Shown one piece after another: positions 8,091 through 17,797 of a stretch of DNA of 40,399 nucleotides; within the stretch, counting starts at the first letter, position 1; every line of letters begins with the position of its first letter. A program made the position numbers and the translations under genes. Below the pieces are notes generated by a model that was not told where the DNA came from, made no database searches, and saw nothing but the letters and a program-made list of their open reading frames with translations. Where the stretch lies: the NCBI GenBank assembly GCA_035556555.1, contig DATMES010000005.1, positions 1 through 40,399 on the forward strand, written 5' to 3'. The stretch comes from Frankiaceae bacterium. Lineage in GTDB: Bacteria; Actinomycetota; Actinomycetes; BP-191.

Positions 8091-9764
8091 GTGACCGGAC
8101 CCCGACGCAGTGCCGAGGTGACCCAGGGCGACGAGCGCGCCCCTGCCCGCGCGATGCTCCGCGCCGTCGGCATGACCGACGACGACTGGGACAAGCCGCA
8201 GGTCGCGGTCGCCTCGTCCTGGAACGAGGTCACCCCCTGCAACCTCCCCCTCGACCGCCTCGCCAAGGACGTCAAGCAGGGCGTACGCGACTCCGGCGGC
8301 TTCCCCCTGGAGTTCACGACGATCGCCGTGAGCGACGGCATCTCGATGGGCCACGAGGGGATGCGCGCGAGCCTCGTCTCCCGCGAGGTCATCGCCGACT
8401 CCGTCGAGCTCGTCGTCCACGCCGAACGCCTCGACGCCGCGGTGCTCCTCGCCGGCTGCGACAAGAGCCTCCCCGGCATGCTCATGGCGGCCGCGCGCCT
8501 CGACATCCCGAGCGTGTTCCTCTACGGCGGCAGCATCCTCCCCGGCCACCTCGCCGACGGCACGGCGGTGACGATCCAGGACGTCTTCGAGGCCGTGGGC
8601 GCCTGCGCGCTGGGCAAGATCACCCGCGAACGCCTCGGCGAGATCGAGCGCGCCGCCTGCCCGAGCGAGGGCTCGTGCGGCGGCATGTTCACCGCCAACA
8701 CGATGGCCTGCGCCGCCGAGGCGCTCGGCATGGCGCTGCCCGGCTCCGCCGCGCCGCCCGCCCCCGACGCGCGCCGTACCGACATCGCCCGGCGATCGGG
8801 CGAGGCCGTCGTCGCGCTCACCGAGGCCGGCATCACCGCGCGCCGCATCCTCACCAAGCCCGCGATCGAGAACGCCGTCGCCGTCGTCATGGCGCTCGGC
8901 GGCTCGACCAACGCCGTCCTCCACCTGCTCGCCATCGCCAACGAGGCCGAGGTCGAGCTGACCCTCGCCGACTTCGACCGCATCGGCCGCAAGGTGCCGC
9001 ACCTCGCCGACGTGAAGCCGTTCGGCCGGTACGTCATGACCGACGTCGACGCCGTCGGCGGGGTCCCCGTCGTCATGCGCCACCTCCTCGACGCCGGCCT
9101 GCTGGACGGCGACGCGCTCACGGTGACCGGCAAGACCCTCGCCGAGAACCTCGACGCCCTCGCGCCCGCGCAGCCCGACGGCGAGGTCGTCCACGCCATG
9201 AACGACCCCATCCACCTCAGCGGCGGCATCGCGATCCTGCGCGGCTCGCTCGCGCCCGACGGCGCCGTCGTCAAGAGCGCGGGCATGGACGCACTGGTGT
9301 TCGAGGGGACGGCGCGGGTGTTCGACGGCGAGGCCGACGCGATGGCCGCCGTCACCGAGGGACGTATCCACCCGAACGACGTCATCGTCATCCGCTGGGA
9401 GGGTCCGAAGGGCGGGCCCGGGATGCGCGAGATGCTCGCCGTCACCGCCGCGGTGAAGGGCGCGGGCCTCGGCGCCGACGTCGCGCTCGTCACGGACGGG
9501 CGGTTCAGCGGGGCGACGTTCGGCCTCTGCGTCGGGCACGTCGCGCCGGAGGCCGCCGACCTCGGGCCGATCGCGCTCGTCGCCGAGGGCGACCGGATCG
9601 TCCTCGACGTCCCGAACCGTCGCCTCGACCTCCTCGTCGACGACGCCGAGCTCGAACGCCGCCGCGCCGCCTGGCAGCCGATGGAGCCGCGCTACACGCG
9701 GGGCGCGCTCGCCAAGTACGCGCGCCTGGTCTCGTCGGCGGCGTACGGCGCCGTCACCCACTGA
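8091..9764 (+). CDS. ilvD: Dihydroxy-acid dehydratase
   Basis: 557-residue cytoplasmic enzyme that dehydrates 2,3-dihydroxyisovalerate and 2,3-dihydroxy-3-methylvalerate to the 2-keto acids, the third common step of valine and isoleucine synthesis. The three Fe-S cysteines of the IlvD/Edd family are present: Cys50 in [10 protein letters not shown], Cys123 in [20 protein letters not shown] and Cys196 in [20 protein letters not shown]. The family signatures [16 protein letters not shown] and [20 protein letters not shown] are intact. GTG at 8091 is chosen because homology begins just after it and it sits 7 nt behind a TAGGCT box; the open frame upstream overlaps the divergent gene. It stands apart from ilvBNC, about 3.7 kb downstream. 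Length suits the shorter IlvD class. Confidence 0.96.
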   Translation: MTGPRRSAEVTQGDERAPARAMLRAVGMTDDDWDKPQVAVASSWNEVTPCNLPLDRLAKDVKQGVRDSGGFPLEFTTIAVSDGISMGHEGMRASLVSREVIADSVELVVHAERLDAAVLLAGCDKSLPGMLMAAARLDIPSVFLYGGSILPGHLADGTAVTIQDVFEAVGACALGKITRERLGEIERAACPSEGSCGGMFTANTMACAAEALGMALPGSAAPPAPDARRTDIARRSGEAVVALTEAGITARRILTKPAIENAVAVVMALGGSTNAVLHLLAIANEAEVELTLADFDRIGRKVPHLADVKPFGRYVMTDVDAVGGVPVVMRHLLDAGLLDGDALTVTGKTLAENLDALAPAQPDGEVVHAMNDPIHLSGGIAILRGSLAPDGAVVKSAGMDALVFEGTARVFDGEADAMAAVTEGRIHPNDVIVIRWEGPKGGPGMREMLAVTAAVKGAGLGADVALVTDGRFSGATFGLCVGHVAPEAADLGPIALVAEGDRIVLDVPNRRLDLLVDDAELERRRAAWQPMEPRYTRGALAKYARLVSSAAYGAVTH

Positions 9765-9798
9765 CGTGGCTGCGCGGCGCTTGCGCACGCGCAGAACT

Positions 9799-9854
9799 CG
9801 TGATCTTGGCTGCGTTCGTGTCGCTCGGGCAGCATGAACGCAGCCAAGATCACG
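9799..9854. terminator. Long perfect inverted repeat after ilvD
   Basis: 19-bp perfect arms, CGTGATCTTGGCTGCGTTC at 9799-9817 and its exact complement at 9836-9854, with an 18-nt loop. It could serve as the ilvD terminator, but no T-run follows, only GAAAAG. The stem is longer and more perfect than usual, so it may instead be a repetitive palindromic element. No second copy occurs in the window. The rest of 9765-10005 holds no gene I can support. Confidence 0.5.
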
Positions 9855-10005
9855 AAAAGCGGGCGCGTCCCCGCGCCTCGCCCCGCCGCCCGGACCCGCC
9901 GCACGGCGGCGCCGCCATAGCCCGTTCGGCCCATGCCATCCCGCCCGACTCGCTCATGCAGGCCCGTGCCCTACGGCCCGATGAACGAGGAGGGAGGACG
10001 ACCGA

Positions 10006-12693
10006 GTGCGCCAAGCGAGTGAGTTCCGCCGTGCCGCGACCGCGGTGGCGTTCGCGTGCGCGGCGTTCCTCGTCTGGTCTCTGACCCCCGCCGCCGACGG
10101 TCGCGTCGGCCCGCTCGTCTCCAACGCCGGCTGCCTCGCCGCCGCGGTCGTGCTCGCCGCCGCCGGCCTGTCCCACGGTCTGCGCGCCACGGGCCGCCGC
10201 CGGCTCCACCTCCTCCTGCTCGGCCTCGCCGGCGTCTTCTGGGCGGCAGGGCAGACGCTCTGGACCGTCTACGAGGTCGCGCTGAACCGCGAGGCGCCGT
10301 TCCCAGGGTGGGCGGACCTCAGCTACCTCGCGTTCGTCCCGCTCGTCGGCGTCGCCACGCTGCTGCTGCCCGAGGTCCCCGACGACCTCCGCGCGCGCGT
10401 CCGTATCGCCATCGACGGGCTGCTCATGGGCGGCTCGCTGCTGTTCCTCGCGTGGTCGGCGTTCCTCGGGGAGGCGTACGGCGCCAGCGGCGGCACGCCG
10501 TTCGCGGCGCTCGTCGCGGTGGCGTACCCGGTGTCCGACATCGTGCTCGCGGCCATCGCCCTGTCCGTCCTGACGAGGCTGCGCGGCGGCGGCCACGCCC
10601 AGCCGATCTGCCTCGCGGCGGGGCTGTTCTCGTTCGTCGTCGCCGACGCCGGCTTCGCGCTGCTCTCGCTCGACGGCACGTACCGCGCCGGCGCGGTCAC
10701 CGACCTCGGCTGGATCGCGGGCGGGCTGTTCATGGCGCTGTCCGTGCTGGCCCCCGGCCACACAGTCATCGCGCCCGAACGCTCGCACACGAGGATGACC
10801 ACGGCGGTCCCGTACGTCCCCCTCGTCATCGCCGCGGTCGCGGCGTTCTGGTCGGGCATCACGCAGGGCGGTCTCGACGGCGTCGAGACGGTGATCGGCG
10901 CGTCGGTCGTCGTGCTCGTCGTCGTACGCCAGCTTCTCGGTGTCGCCGACAACGCCCGCCTCACCCGCTCGCTCGCCGCCGCCATCGAGGAGGCGCAGGC
11001 TCGCGAGGAGCACTTCCGCGCGCTCGTGCAGGGCTCGTCCGACGTCCTCACGATCACCGAGCGGGACGGCACGATCCGCTTCATCTCCCCGGCCGTCTAC
11101 CGCGTCTTCGGCTACCACCCCGACGACCTCGTCGGCACCCGCCTCATCGCGCTCGTCCACCCCGAGGACGTCGACCGCGTCAAGGCCGAGGTCGGCGCGG
11201 CGGTCGCGCAGCCGGGCCCGCCGTGCCTCGTGCACTGCCGATACCGCAAGGCCGACGGCGAGTGGCTCCACGTCGAGGCGATGCTGTCGAACGACCTCGA
11301 CCACCCGCACATCGCCGGGCTCGTCTTCAACACCCGCGACGTCAGCGAGCGCAAGCAGCTGGAACGCCAGCTGACCCACCAGGCGTTCCACGACCCGCTG
11401 ACCGGTCTCGCCAACCGCGCGCTGTTCCGCGACCGCGTGCAGCACGCGCTCGCGCTGCGCAGCCGTTCGCACGAGCAGATCGCGGTGCTCTTCCTCGACC
11501 TCGACGGCTTCAAGGCGATCAACGACTCCCTCGGCCACTCGGTCGGCGACCGCCTGCTCGAGGCCGTGTCGAGCAGGCTCAAGCAGGTCGTACGTCCCGG
11601 CGACACCGTCGCGCGGCTCGGCGGCGACGAGTTCGCGGTGCTGCTCGAGGACTCGGCTGGAATCGTTGCGGCGCAGCAGGTCGCGGCGAGGTTCATCGAG
11701 GAGATGCACTCGGCGTTCTCGCTGTCCGGGCACGAGGTGTTCGTCGGCGCCAGCGTCGGCGTCGCGGCCTCGACCGACGAGCTCGACGCCGACGCGTTGC
11801 TGCGCAACGCCGACCTCGCGATGTACCGCGCCAAGGCCATGGGCAAGAACCGCTGCGAGGTATTCGAGCCCGACATGCACGCCGCCGCGCTCGACCGCAT
11901 GGCGATCGAGAACGACCTCCGCTACGCCGTCGTCCGCGACGAGCTCGTCCTCCACTACCAGCCGGTCGTCGAGCTCGCGACCGGCCGCGTCGTCGGCGTC
12001 GAGGCGCTGCTGCGCTGGAACCATCCGACCCGCGGGCTCGTCTCGCCGCTCGACTTCATCAACGTCGCCGAGGAGAGCGGGCTCATCGTCCCCGTCGGCC
12101 GGTGGGTGCTCACCGAGGCGTGCCGCCAGGTCGCGCGCTGGCGCCGTGACCTCGGCCTGCCGCTCAAGCTGTCGGTCAACATCTCGGCCCGCCAGCTCTC
12201 CGCGCCGCGGCTCGCCGAGCACGTCGCGAAGACGCTGCGGACGACCGGTGTCGACCCCGGCGACCTCGTCCTCGAGATCACCGAGTCGATGCTCGTCGAC
12301 GACGCCGAGCGCACCATCGCCAAGCTGCACCTGCTCCGCGAGCTCGGCGTCCAGCTCGCGATCGACGACTTCGGCACCGGCTACTCCTCGCTCAACTACC
12401 TGCGCCGCCTCCCCGTCGACGTGCTCAAGATCGACAGGTCGTTCGTCAGCGGCATCGGCACCGAGTCGGAGCTGACGTCGCTCACCGCGGCGATCGTCGG
12501 CATCGGCCGCGACCTCGGCCTCGACACCGTCGCCGAGGGCATCGAGGAGCCGGGACAGCTCGACGCCCTGCGCGCCATGGGCTGCGTACTCGGGCAGGGC
12601 TTCCTCTACGCCCGCCCGCTGCCCGCCGGCGAGCTCGCCGCGCTGCTGGCGCGGGGTCCCGTGCTCGATCTGCACGAAGCCGCGACCGCGTAG
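10006..12693 (+). CDS. Membrane PAS-GGDEF-EAL cyclic-di-GMP signalling protein
   Basis: 895-residue inner-membrane protein. Residues about 8-310 hold roughly eight to ten hydrophobic segments, a membrane sensor-like region of unknown ligand. A PAS domain follows at about 330-455 (VQGSSDVLTITERDGTIRFI and DVSERKQLERQ at its end). Next is a GGDEF domain at about 455-625 with intact RLGGDEFAVLL (GGDEF at 539-543), then an EAL domain at about 640-885 with EAL at 666-668, NISARQLSAPRL, EITESMLVDD, IDDFGTGYSSLNYLRRLPVD, IDRSFV and TVAEGIEE. All signature residues are present, so both diguanylate cyclase and c-di-GMP phosphodiesterase activity are possible. The GTG start has GGAGGGAGGA about 9 nt upstream. 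The signal sensed is unknown. Confidence 0.93.
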   Translation: MRQASEFRRAATAVAFACAAFLVWSLTPAADGRVGPLVSNAGCLAAAVVLAAAGLSHGLRATGRRRLHLLLLGLAGVFWAAGQTLWTVYEVALNREAPFPGWADLSYLAFVPLVGVATLLLPEVPDDLRARVRIAIDGLLMGGSLLFLAWSAFLGEAYGASGGTPFAALVAVAYPVSDIVLAAIALSVLTRLRGGGHAQPICLAAGLFSFVVADAGFALLSLDGTYRAGAVTDLGWIAGGLFMALSVLAPGHTVIAPERSHTRMTTAVPYVPLVIAAVAAFWSGITQGGLDGVETVIGASVVVLVVVRQLLGVADNARLTRSLAAAIEEAQAREEHFRALVQGSSDVLTITERDGTIRFISPAVYRVFGYHPDDLVGTRLIALVHPEDVDRVKAEVGAAVAQPGPPCLVHCRYRKADGEWLHVEAMLSNDLDHPHIAGLVFNTRDVSERKQLERQLTHQAFHDPLTGLANRALFRDRVQHALALRSRSHEQIAVLFLDLDGFKAINDSLGHSVGDRLLEAVSSRLKQVVRPGDTVARLGGDEFAVLLEDSAGIVAAQQVAARFIEEMHSAFSLSGHEVFVGASVGVAASTDELDADALLRNADLAMYRAKAMGKNRCEVFEPDMHAAALDRMAIENDLRYAVVRDELVLHYQPVVELATGRVVGVEALLRWNHPTRGLVSPLDFINVAEESGLIVPVGRWVLTEACRQVARWRRDLGLPLKLSVNISARQLSAPRLAEHVAKTLRTTGVDPGDLVLEITESMLVDDAERTIAKLHLLRELGVQLAIDDFGTGYSSLNYLRRLPVDVLKIDRSFVSGIGTESELTSLTAAIVGIGRDLGLDTVAEGIEEPGQLDALRAMGCVLGQGFLYARPLPAGELAALLARGPVLDLHEAATA

Positions 12694-12765
12694 ACAGCAG
12701 GAGGCGACCGGGGCGACGGCGAAGCCAGCGGGTAGACAACCCCTCACTCCGCCCAGGGAGTCCCG

Positions 12766-13332
12766 TTGCGCCGCGTCCTCGCTCTCGCCGCCGTCCTGTC
12801 CGTCGCCCTCGCCGCGCCCGGCCTCGCCGCCGCGCCGAAGCCGCAGATCACGGACCCCGCCGGGGACGCCCCCGCGGGCGCCGGCTACGACATCGTGTCC
12901 GCGCTGTTCTCCACCCAGGGCAACACCCAGAAGGTCGGCCGCAAGACCGTCTACACGCCGACCAAGCTCGTCGTGACGGTGACGTACGCCGGCACCGTCG
13001 CCGCCGACCCGTACGCCGCGCAGGTCGTCGAGTTCGACCTCCCCGGCTGCGAGAACGTCTACCTGGAGCGCTTCAGCGGCGGCACGTGGGGTGCGTCTGG
13101 CTGCCTCGAGACGTTCGACTACGGCGCCAAGGCGTCCGGCAAGACGGTGACGTTCACGCTGCCGTTCTCGGTCATCGGCAAGAGCATCATGAAGAAGGGC
13201 GCGGTCCTCAGCGGCCTGCGCACGTACACCGCCATCGCCGACCCGGTCCTCGGCTACGAGACCGCCGAGCTCAGCGCCGGCCAAGTGACTCTCGACTCGG
13301 CCACGACGACGAAGACGTACAAGATCGCCTGA
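12766..13332 (+). CDS. Small secreted protein, unknown function
   Basis: 188-residue exported protein. The TTG start is supported by AGGGAG 5 nt upstream and by an immediate signal peptide (MRRVLALAAVLSVALAAPGL, cleavage near AAA). The mature part begins ITDPAGDAPAGAGYDIVSA, a pattern common at the start of secreted beta-sandwich proteins. It continues with strands rich in Val and Thr and one Cys pair (LPGCENVYL and GASGCLETF) about 20 residues apart, a likely disulfide. Family not identified. It ends 20 nt before the -35-like element of the ilvB leader, so its terminator, if any, is not obvious. Confidence 0.7.
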   Translation: MRRVLALAAVLSVALAAPGLAAAPKPQITDPAGDAPAGAGYDIVSALFSTQGNTQKVGRKTVYTPTKLVVTVTYAGTVAADPYAAQVVEFDLPGCENVYLERFSGGTWGASGCLETFDYGAKASGKTVTFTLPFSVIGKSIMKKGAVLSGLRTYTAIADPVLGYETAELSAGQVTLDSATTTKTYKIA

Positions 13333-13358
13333 CACCGCGCGCGCCGCCGTGGCATAGT
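13329..13358 (+). promoter_or_regulatory. Promoter of the ilvBNC operon
   Basis: CTGACA (13329-13334), an 18-nt spacer and CATAGT (13353-13358) form a plausible sigma-70-type promoter. The hexamer is 7 nt before the ATG of the leader peptide, so the leader peptide mRNA would start at its initiation codon. Confidence 0.55.
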
Positions 13359-13365
13359 GGCGCGC

Positions 13366-13410
13366 ATGAGGCACCAGCTCGTAGTCCCGCGGAGGGGACC
13401 GGCCCGCTAG
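13366..13410 (+). CDS. ilvB leader peptide
   Basis: 14-codon [17 protein letters not shown] then TAG, placed between the operon promoter and the intrinsic terminator. The consecutive Leu-Val-Val codons (CTC GTA GTC) are the products controlled by the operon; GTA is rare in this high-GC genome and suits a control codon. Its stop codon falls in the loop of a downstream hairpin, as expected for ribosome-mediated attenuation. No Shine-Dalgarno; likely translated leaderless. Short branched-chain-rich leader peptides before ilvB are known in other actinobacteria; the assignment here is from layout and codons. Confidence 0.8.
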   Translation: MRHQLVVPRRGPAR

Positions 13411-13456
13411 ACCCGCCGGTTCCCTCGACCTCTCGCGTCCCCGCGAGAGGTTTTTT
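13394..13456 (+). promoter_or_regulatory. Transcription attenuator of ilvBNC
   Basis: Two successive hairpins. The first pairs GGGGACCGG (13394-13402) with CCGGTTCCC (13416-13424), 9 bp including one G-U pair, and overlaps the end of the leader peptide. The second is an intrinsic terminator: CCTCTCGCG (13429-13437), a 4-nt loop, CGCGAGAGG (13442-13450) and TTTTTT (13451-13456). Ribosome stalling at the Leu-Val-Val codons would change folding of the upstream RNA; the precise antiterminator pairing is not resolved by eye. Confidence 0.8.
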
Positions 13457-13486
13457 GTTGTCCGGGACGAGAACGAGAGAGGCGTG

Positions 13487-15217
13487 ATGGAGAACCTGAC
13501 AGGAGCGCAGTCCCTGGTCCGCGCGCTGGCGGAGGCGGGCGCGGAGGTCGTGTTCGGCATCCCCGGCGGCGCGATCCTCCCGGCGTACGACCCGCTGCTC
13601 GACGCGAAGGACCTGCGGCACATCCTCGTGCGCCACGAGCAGGGCGCGGGCCACGCGGCGGAGGGGTACGCGCAGGCGACCGGCAAGGTCGGCGTCTGCA
13701 TGGCGACGTCCGGCCCCGGCGCGACGAACCTCGTCACGCCCATCGCCGACGCGTACATGGACTCCGTGCCGCTCGTCGCGATCACGGGCCAGGTGCCGTC
13801 GTCGTCGATCGGGACGGACGCGTTCCAGGAGGCGGACATCTGCGGCATCACGCTGCCGATCACCAAGCACAACTACCTCGTGCAGGACGCGCGCGACATC
13901 CCGCGGACGATCGCCGAGGCCTTCCACATCGCGTCCACGGGTCGCCCTGGCCCGGTGCTCGTGGACGTGCCGAAGGACATCCTGCAGTCGATGGCGCCGT
14001 ACGAGTGGCCTGCCTCTCTCGACCTGCCCGGCTACCGCGTCGCGAGCAAGCCGCACGGCAAGCAGGTCGCGCAGGCGGCGTCTCTCATGGTGTCCGCGAG
14101 ACGCCCTGTGCTCTACGTCGGCGGCGGCGTCCTCAAGGCGCGCGCGGCCGAGGAGCTGCGCGTCCTCGCGGAGCTCACCGGCATCCCCGTCGTGACGACG
14201 CTGATGGCGCGCGGGGCGTTCCCCGACAGCCACCCGCAGCACCTCGGCATGCCCGGCATGCACGGCACCGTCGCGGCTGTCATGGCGTTGCAGAAGTCCG
14301 ACCTCATCGTGTGTCTCGGCGCGCGGTTCGACGACCGCGTGACCGGCAAGCTCTCCACCTTTGCTCCCGACGCGGCCGTCGTGCACGCCGACATCGACCC
14401 CGCCGAGATCGGCAAGAACCGCTCGGCCGACGTGCCCATCGTCGGCGACGCGAGGGAGGTCATCGCCGACCTCGTGGTGGCGTTCCAGGGCGAGGGGCGC
14501 AAGCCCGACATCGAGGCCTGGTGGGCCGAGCTCGACAAGATGCGGGCCGACTATCCCCTCGGCTTCACCGAGCCCGAGGACGGCTCGCTCGCGCCTCAGC
14601 ACGTCATCACGCGGCTCGGGCAGCTCTGCGGCCCCGACGCGATCTACGTCTCCGGCGTCGGGCAGCACCAGATGTGGGCGTCGCAGTTCATCTCGTACGA
14701 GAAGCCGTACACCTGGCTCAACTCCGGCGGCCTCGGCACCATGGGCTACGCCGTCCCCGCCGCGATGGGCGCCAAGGTCGGCCGGCCCGACGCGCTCGTC
14801 GTCGCGATCGACGGCGACGGCTGCTTCCAGATGACCAACCAGGAGCTCGTCACCTGCGCCGTCGAGGGCATCCCCATCAAGGTGGCCGTCATCAACAACG
14901 GCAGCCTCGGCATGGTGCGCCAGTGGCAGAACCTGTTCTACGAGTCGCGGTACTCCAACACCGACCTCAAGTACGTCCCCGACTTCGTCAAGCTCGCCGA
15001 CGCGTACGGCTGCGTGGGCCTGCGCTGCGAGTCCGCCGGGGACGTGGACGCCACGATCGAGAAGATGCTCTCCGTCGACGACGCGCCGTGCGTCGTGGAC
15101 TTCCGGGTCGGGCAGGACGCGCAGGTGTGGCCGATGGTGCCGGCCGGCACGTCCAACTCCGACATCCGCTACGCGCGCGACGTGCGCCCCGACTTTTCGG
15201 AAGGGGCCGACGGATGA
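13487..15217 (+). CDS. ilvB: Acetolactate synthase, large (catalytic) subunit
   Basis: 576-residue ThDP enzyme that condenses two pyruvates to 2-acetolactate, or pyruvate with 2-ketobutyrate, the first committed step of valine, leucine and isoleucine synthesis. Visible are the catalytic Glu51 in [14 protein letters not shown], the segments [20 protein letters not shown] and [16 protein letters not shown], and the ThDP-Mg motif starting GDG at 443-445 and ending NN near 470. The ATG at 13487 is preferred over the in-frame GTG at 13484 because GAGAGAGG (13475-13482) is correctly spaced only for the ATG. Its stop overlaps the ilvN start (ATGA), so the two subunits are translationally coupled. 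Expression is under the upstream attenuator. Confidence 0.97.
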   Translation: MENLTGAQSLVRALAEAGAEVVFGIPGGAILPAYDPLLDAKDLRHILVRHEQGAGHAAEGYAQATGKVGVCMATSGPGATNLVTPIADAYMDSVPLVAITGQVPSSSIGTDAFQEADICGITLPITKHNYLVQDARDIPRTIAEAFHIASTGRPGPVLVDVPKDILQSMAPYEWPASLDLPGYRVASKPHGKQVAQAASLMVSARRPVLYVGGGVLKARAAEELRVLAELTGIPVVTTLMARGAFPDSHPQHLGMPGMHGTVAAVMALQKSDLIVCLGARFDDRVTGKLSTFAPDAAVVHADIDPAEIGKNRSADVPIVGDAREVIADLVVAFQGEGRKPDIEAWWAELDKMRADYPLGFTEPEDGSLAPQHVITRLGQLCGPDAIYVSGVGQHQMWASQFISYEKPYTWLNSGGLGTMGYAVPAAMGAKVGRPDALVVAIDGDGCFQMTNQELVTCAVEGIPIKVAVINNGSLGMVRQWQNLFYESRYSNTDLKYVPDFVKLADAYGCVGLRCESAGDVDATIEKMLSVDDAPCVVDFRVGQDAQVWPMVPAGTSNSDIRYARDVRPDFSEGADG

Positions 15218-15738
15218 CCACTCACACGCTCTCGGTGCTCGTGGAGAACAAGCCCGGTGTCCTCGCTCGCGTGGCGGGGCTGTTCTCGCGGCGTGGCTTC
15301 AACATCGACTCGCTCGCGGTCGGCCCCACCGAGCACCCCGAGATCTCCCGCATGACCATCGTCGTCTCGGTCGACGACCTGCCGCTGGAGCAGGTGACCA
15401 AGCAGCTCAACAAGCTCGTCAACGTGCTGAAGATCGTGGAGCTCGAACCCGCTCTCTCGGTGCAGCGCGAGCTGCTGCTGCTCAAGGTGCGCGCCGACGT
15501 GCAGACCCGCTCGCACGTGCTCGAGACCGTGCAGCTGTTCCGCGCGAAGGTCGTGGACGTCGCGACCGACACCGTCACCGTCGAGGCGACGGGCACCGCC
15601 GACAAGCTCGATGCGCTCATCCGCGTGCTGGAGCCGTTCGGCATCCGAGAGCTCGTGCAGTCCGGCATGGTCGCGGTCGCCCGCGGCAGCCGTTCCATGA
15701 CCGACCGCGCGCTGCGCGCCGCCGAGAGGACCGCATAG
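15214..15738 (+). CDS. ilvN: Acetolactate synthase, small (regulatory) subunit
   Basis: 174-residue regulatory subunit, normal for the long IlvN/IlvH form. An N-terminal ACT domain occupies about residues 4-77 ([35 protein letters not shown]), which in the family binds valine and confers feedback inhibition. The C-terminal ALS small-subunit domain follows ([38 protein letters not shown]). It starts inside the ilvB stop (ATGA) and is 2 nt from ilvC, so the three genes form one operon. Confidence 0.97.
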   Translation: MTTHTLSVLVENKPGVLARVAGLFSRRGFNIDSLAVGPTEHPEISRMTIVVSVDDLPLEQVTKQLNKLVNVLKIVELEPALSVQRELLLLKVRADVQTRSHVLETVQLFRAKVVDVATDTVTVEATGTADKLDALIRVLEPFGIRELVQSGMVAVARGSRSMTDRALRAAERTA

Positions 15739-15740
15739 CC

Positions 15741-16736
15741 ATGCCCGAGATCTACTACGACGACGACGCGTCGCTCGACCCGATCCGTTCGCGCAAGGTC
15801 GCCGTCCTGGGCTTCGGCTCGCAGGGCCACGCGCACGCGCTGTCGCTCCACGACTCCGGCGCCGACGTCCGCGTCGGCCTGCCGTCGGGTTCCAAGTCCC
15901 GCGCGGCCGCGGAAGAAGCGGGCCTGCGCGTTCTCTCTCCGGAGGAAGCCTGCGCGGAAGCCGACCTCATCATGGTGCTCGCCCCGGACACCTCGCAGCG
16001 TCGGCTCTATCGCGAAGCGATCGAGCCGACGCTGCGACATGGCGACGCGCTGTTCTTCGCGCACGGCTTCAACATCCGCTTCGGGCTCATCACCCCGCCC
16101 GCCGGCGTGGACGTCGCGATGGTCGCGCCCAAGGGGCCCGGGCATCTCGTACGGCGCCAGTTCGAGGAGGGGCGCGGCGTGCCGTGCCTCGTCGCGATCG
16201 AGCAGGACGCGTCGGGTTCGGCACTGGCCTTGGCGCTCTCGTACGCCAAGGCCATCGGTGGCACTCGCGCGGGCGCGCTGCGGACGACGTTCACCGAGGA
16301 GACGGAGACCGACCTCTTCGGCGAGCAGGCGGTCCTCTGCGGCGGCGCGACGGCGCTGGTGCAGGCCGGCTTCGAGACGCTCGTCGAGGCGGGGTACCAG
16401 CCGGAGGTCGCGTACTTCGAGTGCCTCCACGAGCTCAAGCTCATCGTGGACCTCATGTACGAGGGAGGCCTCGCGAAGATGCGCTGGTCGATCTCCGACA
16501 CCGCGGAGTACGGCGACTACACCCGCGGGCCGCGCATCGTCACCGCCGAGACCAAGGCCGAGATGAAGCGCATCCTCGAGGAGATCCGCAGCGGGCAGTT
16601 CGCGGAGGAATGGGTGGCGGAGGACGACGCAGGACGTCCCGTCTACACCAAGCTCGCCGAGGAAGGCGCGACCCACCCGATCGAGGAAGTGGGCGCCCGG
16701 TTGCGCCCGTTGATGAGCTGGATCGACAAGCGCTAA
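15741..16736 (+). CDS. ilvC: Ketol-acid reductoisomerase, class I
   Basis: 331-residue NADPH enzyme that isomerises and reduces acetolactate or acetohydroxybutyrate to the dihydroxy acids used by IlvD. The Rossmann motif is GFGSQG at 24-29. The knotted C-terminal domain shows the conserved [60 protein letters not shown] and [15 protein letters not shown] segments with the metal-binding acidic residues. Length fits the short class I form. The start has AGAGGACC about 9 nt upstream. Last gene of the ilvBNC operon; a palindromic repeat lies 36 nt beyond its stop. Confidence 0.97.
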   Translation: MPEIYYDDDASLDPIRSRKVAVLGFGSQGHAHALSLHDSGADVRVGLPSGSKSRAAAEEAGLRVLSPEEACAEADLIMVLAPDTSQRRLYREAIEPTLRHGDALFFAHGFNIRFGLITPPAGVDVAMVAPKGPGHLVRRQFEEGRGVPCLVAIEQDASGSALALALSYAKAIGGTRAGALRTTFTEETETDLFGEQAVLCGGATALVQAGFETLVEAGYQPEVAYFECLHELKLIVDLMYEGGLAKMRWSISDTAEYGDYTRGPRIVTAETKAEMKRILEEIRSGQFAEEWVAEDDAGRPVYTKLAEEGATHPIEEVGARLRPLMSWIDKR

Positions 16737-16772
16737 CCCGCCCGCGTCCGCGCCCCGCGGCCCCGCCCCGCG

Positions 16773-16841
16773 GTTACTGGTGAGTAGCGACATCGCCGTT
16801 CACCAGTTCCCGCGTACGGTCAGCCGCCGTTCACCAGTGGC
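16773..16841 (+). repeat. Palindromic repeat PR, copy 1
   Basis: 69-bp element. The left arm GTTACTGGTGAGTAGCG (16773-16789) is identical to copies 2 and 3. The 35-bp centre contains ATCGCCGTTCACCAGTT. The right arm CGCCGTTCACCAGTGGC (16825-16841) matches the consensus at 12 of 17 positions. The degenerate right part also encodes the last residues and stop codon of the minus-strand gene ending at 16800. Same orientation as copy 2. Confidence 0.75.
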
Positions 16842-17756
16842 GGTGGCGGAGGTGAGCGCGGCGCGGGTCGCCGAGACGAGTGCGCCAGGTCGGTGGAAGA
16901 CGTCTGCCCACGAGAACCGCAGCACGGTGACGCCTGGCACTCGGCCAAGGTCGTTGAACCGCGCGATGTCGGCCTGGTGCTGCTCGCGCGAGGAGTGGAA
17001 CGCGTACCCCTCGACCTCGACGGCGACTCCCGCCGGAAACCAGAAGTCGACCCGTGCCCGCCGTCCGGTCGTGTCGACGAGCACCACCTGAGTGCGCGGG
17101 TACAGTCCGGCTCCGTGCAGGACGAGGCGCGCCTGCGACTCCGCGACCGACCCGCTGCGCGGGTCCAGCCTCGCGAACGAAGGCCAGGCGCGCGAGCGTA
17201 CGTAGCGCCGCCCGGCGAGTCGTTCGAGCCGATCCGCCACCGCGTCCAACGTGACGGCCTTCGAACGCAGTAGACCGTCCACGGCGATGACCGCCTCATG
17301 GCGCGGCAGGGCGCGGAGCAGGTCGGTCGCCGTTCGCGTCGGGCTCGTCAGCCGGACGCCGTCGAGCCGGACCACGTCACCGTCATCGAGAGCCCAGCGG
17401 TGCAGCGTCCCGCCAGGGACGTCGTACCGACCGGCGCCGTCCACGGTGAAGTCGAAGCCTGGAACGAGCACGTCGCCACTGTGAAGGGCCGCCGCGGTGC
17501 GGTGACTCGCGACGACTGCTTCGTGCCGGAGCTGCTCGGCGCGGACCCGCGTCCGCAACGCGATCGCGCTGTCGGGGAGCGCGTACGCGCTCGGCGCCAC
17601 GCGTACCCACCCCTCCGTCCGCACCAAGGAGCGGAACCGCGCCCAGTCGTAGCCGAGACCGCGCGCCGCCGCAACCGTGATGGCGCCGTCATGCGCGGCG
17701 GCGAACCGGTGCAACGGCGAGTCCATGCCATTCAGGGTGCCGCGCTCGACGGCCAT
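16800..17756 (-). CDS. DUF559/AbiEi-like protein with a nuclease-type fold
   Basis: 318-residue protein. The N-terminal 90 residues (HRFAAAHDGAITVAAARGLG, WVRVAPSAYALPD, SHRTAAALHSG) resemble the winged-helix/AbiEi-type domain found with DUF559 proteins. The C-terminal 120 residues carry a PD-(D/E)XK-like pattern: GSVAESQARLVL, RARVDFWFPAGVAVEVEGYA (D then E-x-E), HSSREQHQADIARFNDL and VTVLRFSWADVF, as in DUF559/VSR-like nucleases. Role in actinobacteria is unknown; toxin-antitoxin or phage defence is often suggested by domain name only. The start at 17756 is preferred because GGGAGGGGG lies 7 nt upstream; TTG 17777 and ATG 17726 are alternatives. It is the only minus-strand gene between ilvC and serA and is bracketed by two palindromic repeats, its stop codon lying inside copy 1. 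Confidence 0.75.
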   Translation of the reverse strand: MAVERGTLNGMDSPLHRFAAAHDGAITVAAARGLGYDWARFRSLVRTEGWVRVAPSAYALPDSAIALRTRVRAEQLRHEAVVASHRTAAALHSGDVLVPGFDFTVDGAGRYDVPGGTLHRWALDDGDVVRLDGVRLTSPTRTATDLLRALPRHEAVIAVDGLLRSKAVTLDAVADRLERLAGRRYVRSRAWPSFARLDPRSGSVAESQARLVLHGAGLYPRTQVVLVDTTGRRARVDFWFPAGVAVEVEGYAFHSSREQHQADIARFNDLGRVPGVTVLRFSWADVFHRPGALVSATRAALTSATATGERRLTVRGNW

Positions 17757-17797
17757 GGAACCACCCCCTCCCGGCAATCTGTGGACAAGTGTCTCCG

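Noticed and set aside
13394-13456. T-box riboswitch before ilvB
   Set aside because: No T-box sequence or specifier loop is present; the leader ORF with Leu-Val-Val codons and the terminator fit ribosome-mediated attenuation.
13484-13486. GTG as the ilvB start
   Set aside because: It is only 1 nt from the ribosome binding site; the next codon, ATG 13487, has correct spacing.
9850-13872. Minus-strand open frame of 1340 codons
   Set aside because: It lies antisense to the GGDEF-EAL gene and the ilvB region. Composition is dominated by Arg, Ala, Gly and Asp-Val runs typical of antisense frames in very high-GC DNA, with no domain and no signals. The plus-strand genes have clear motifs.
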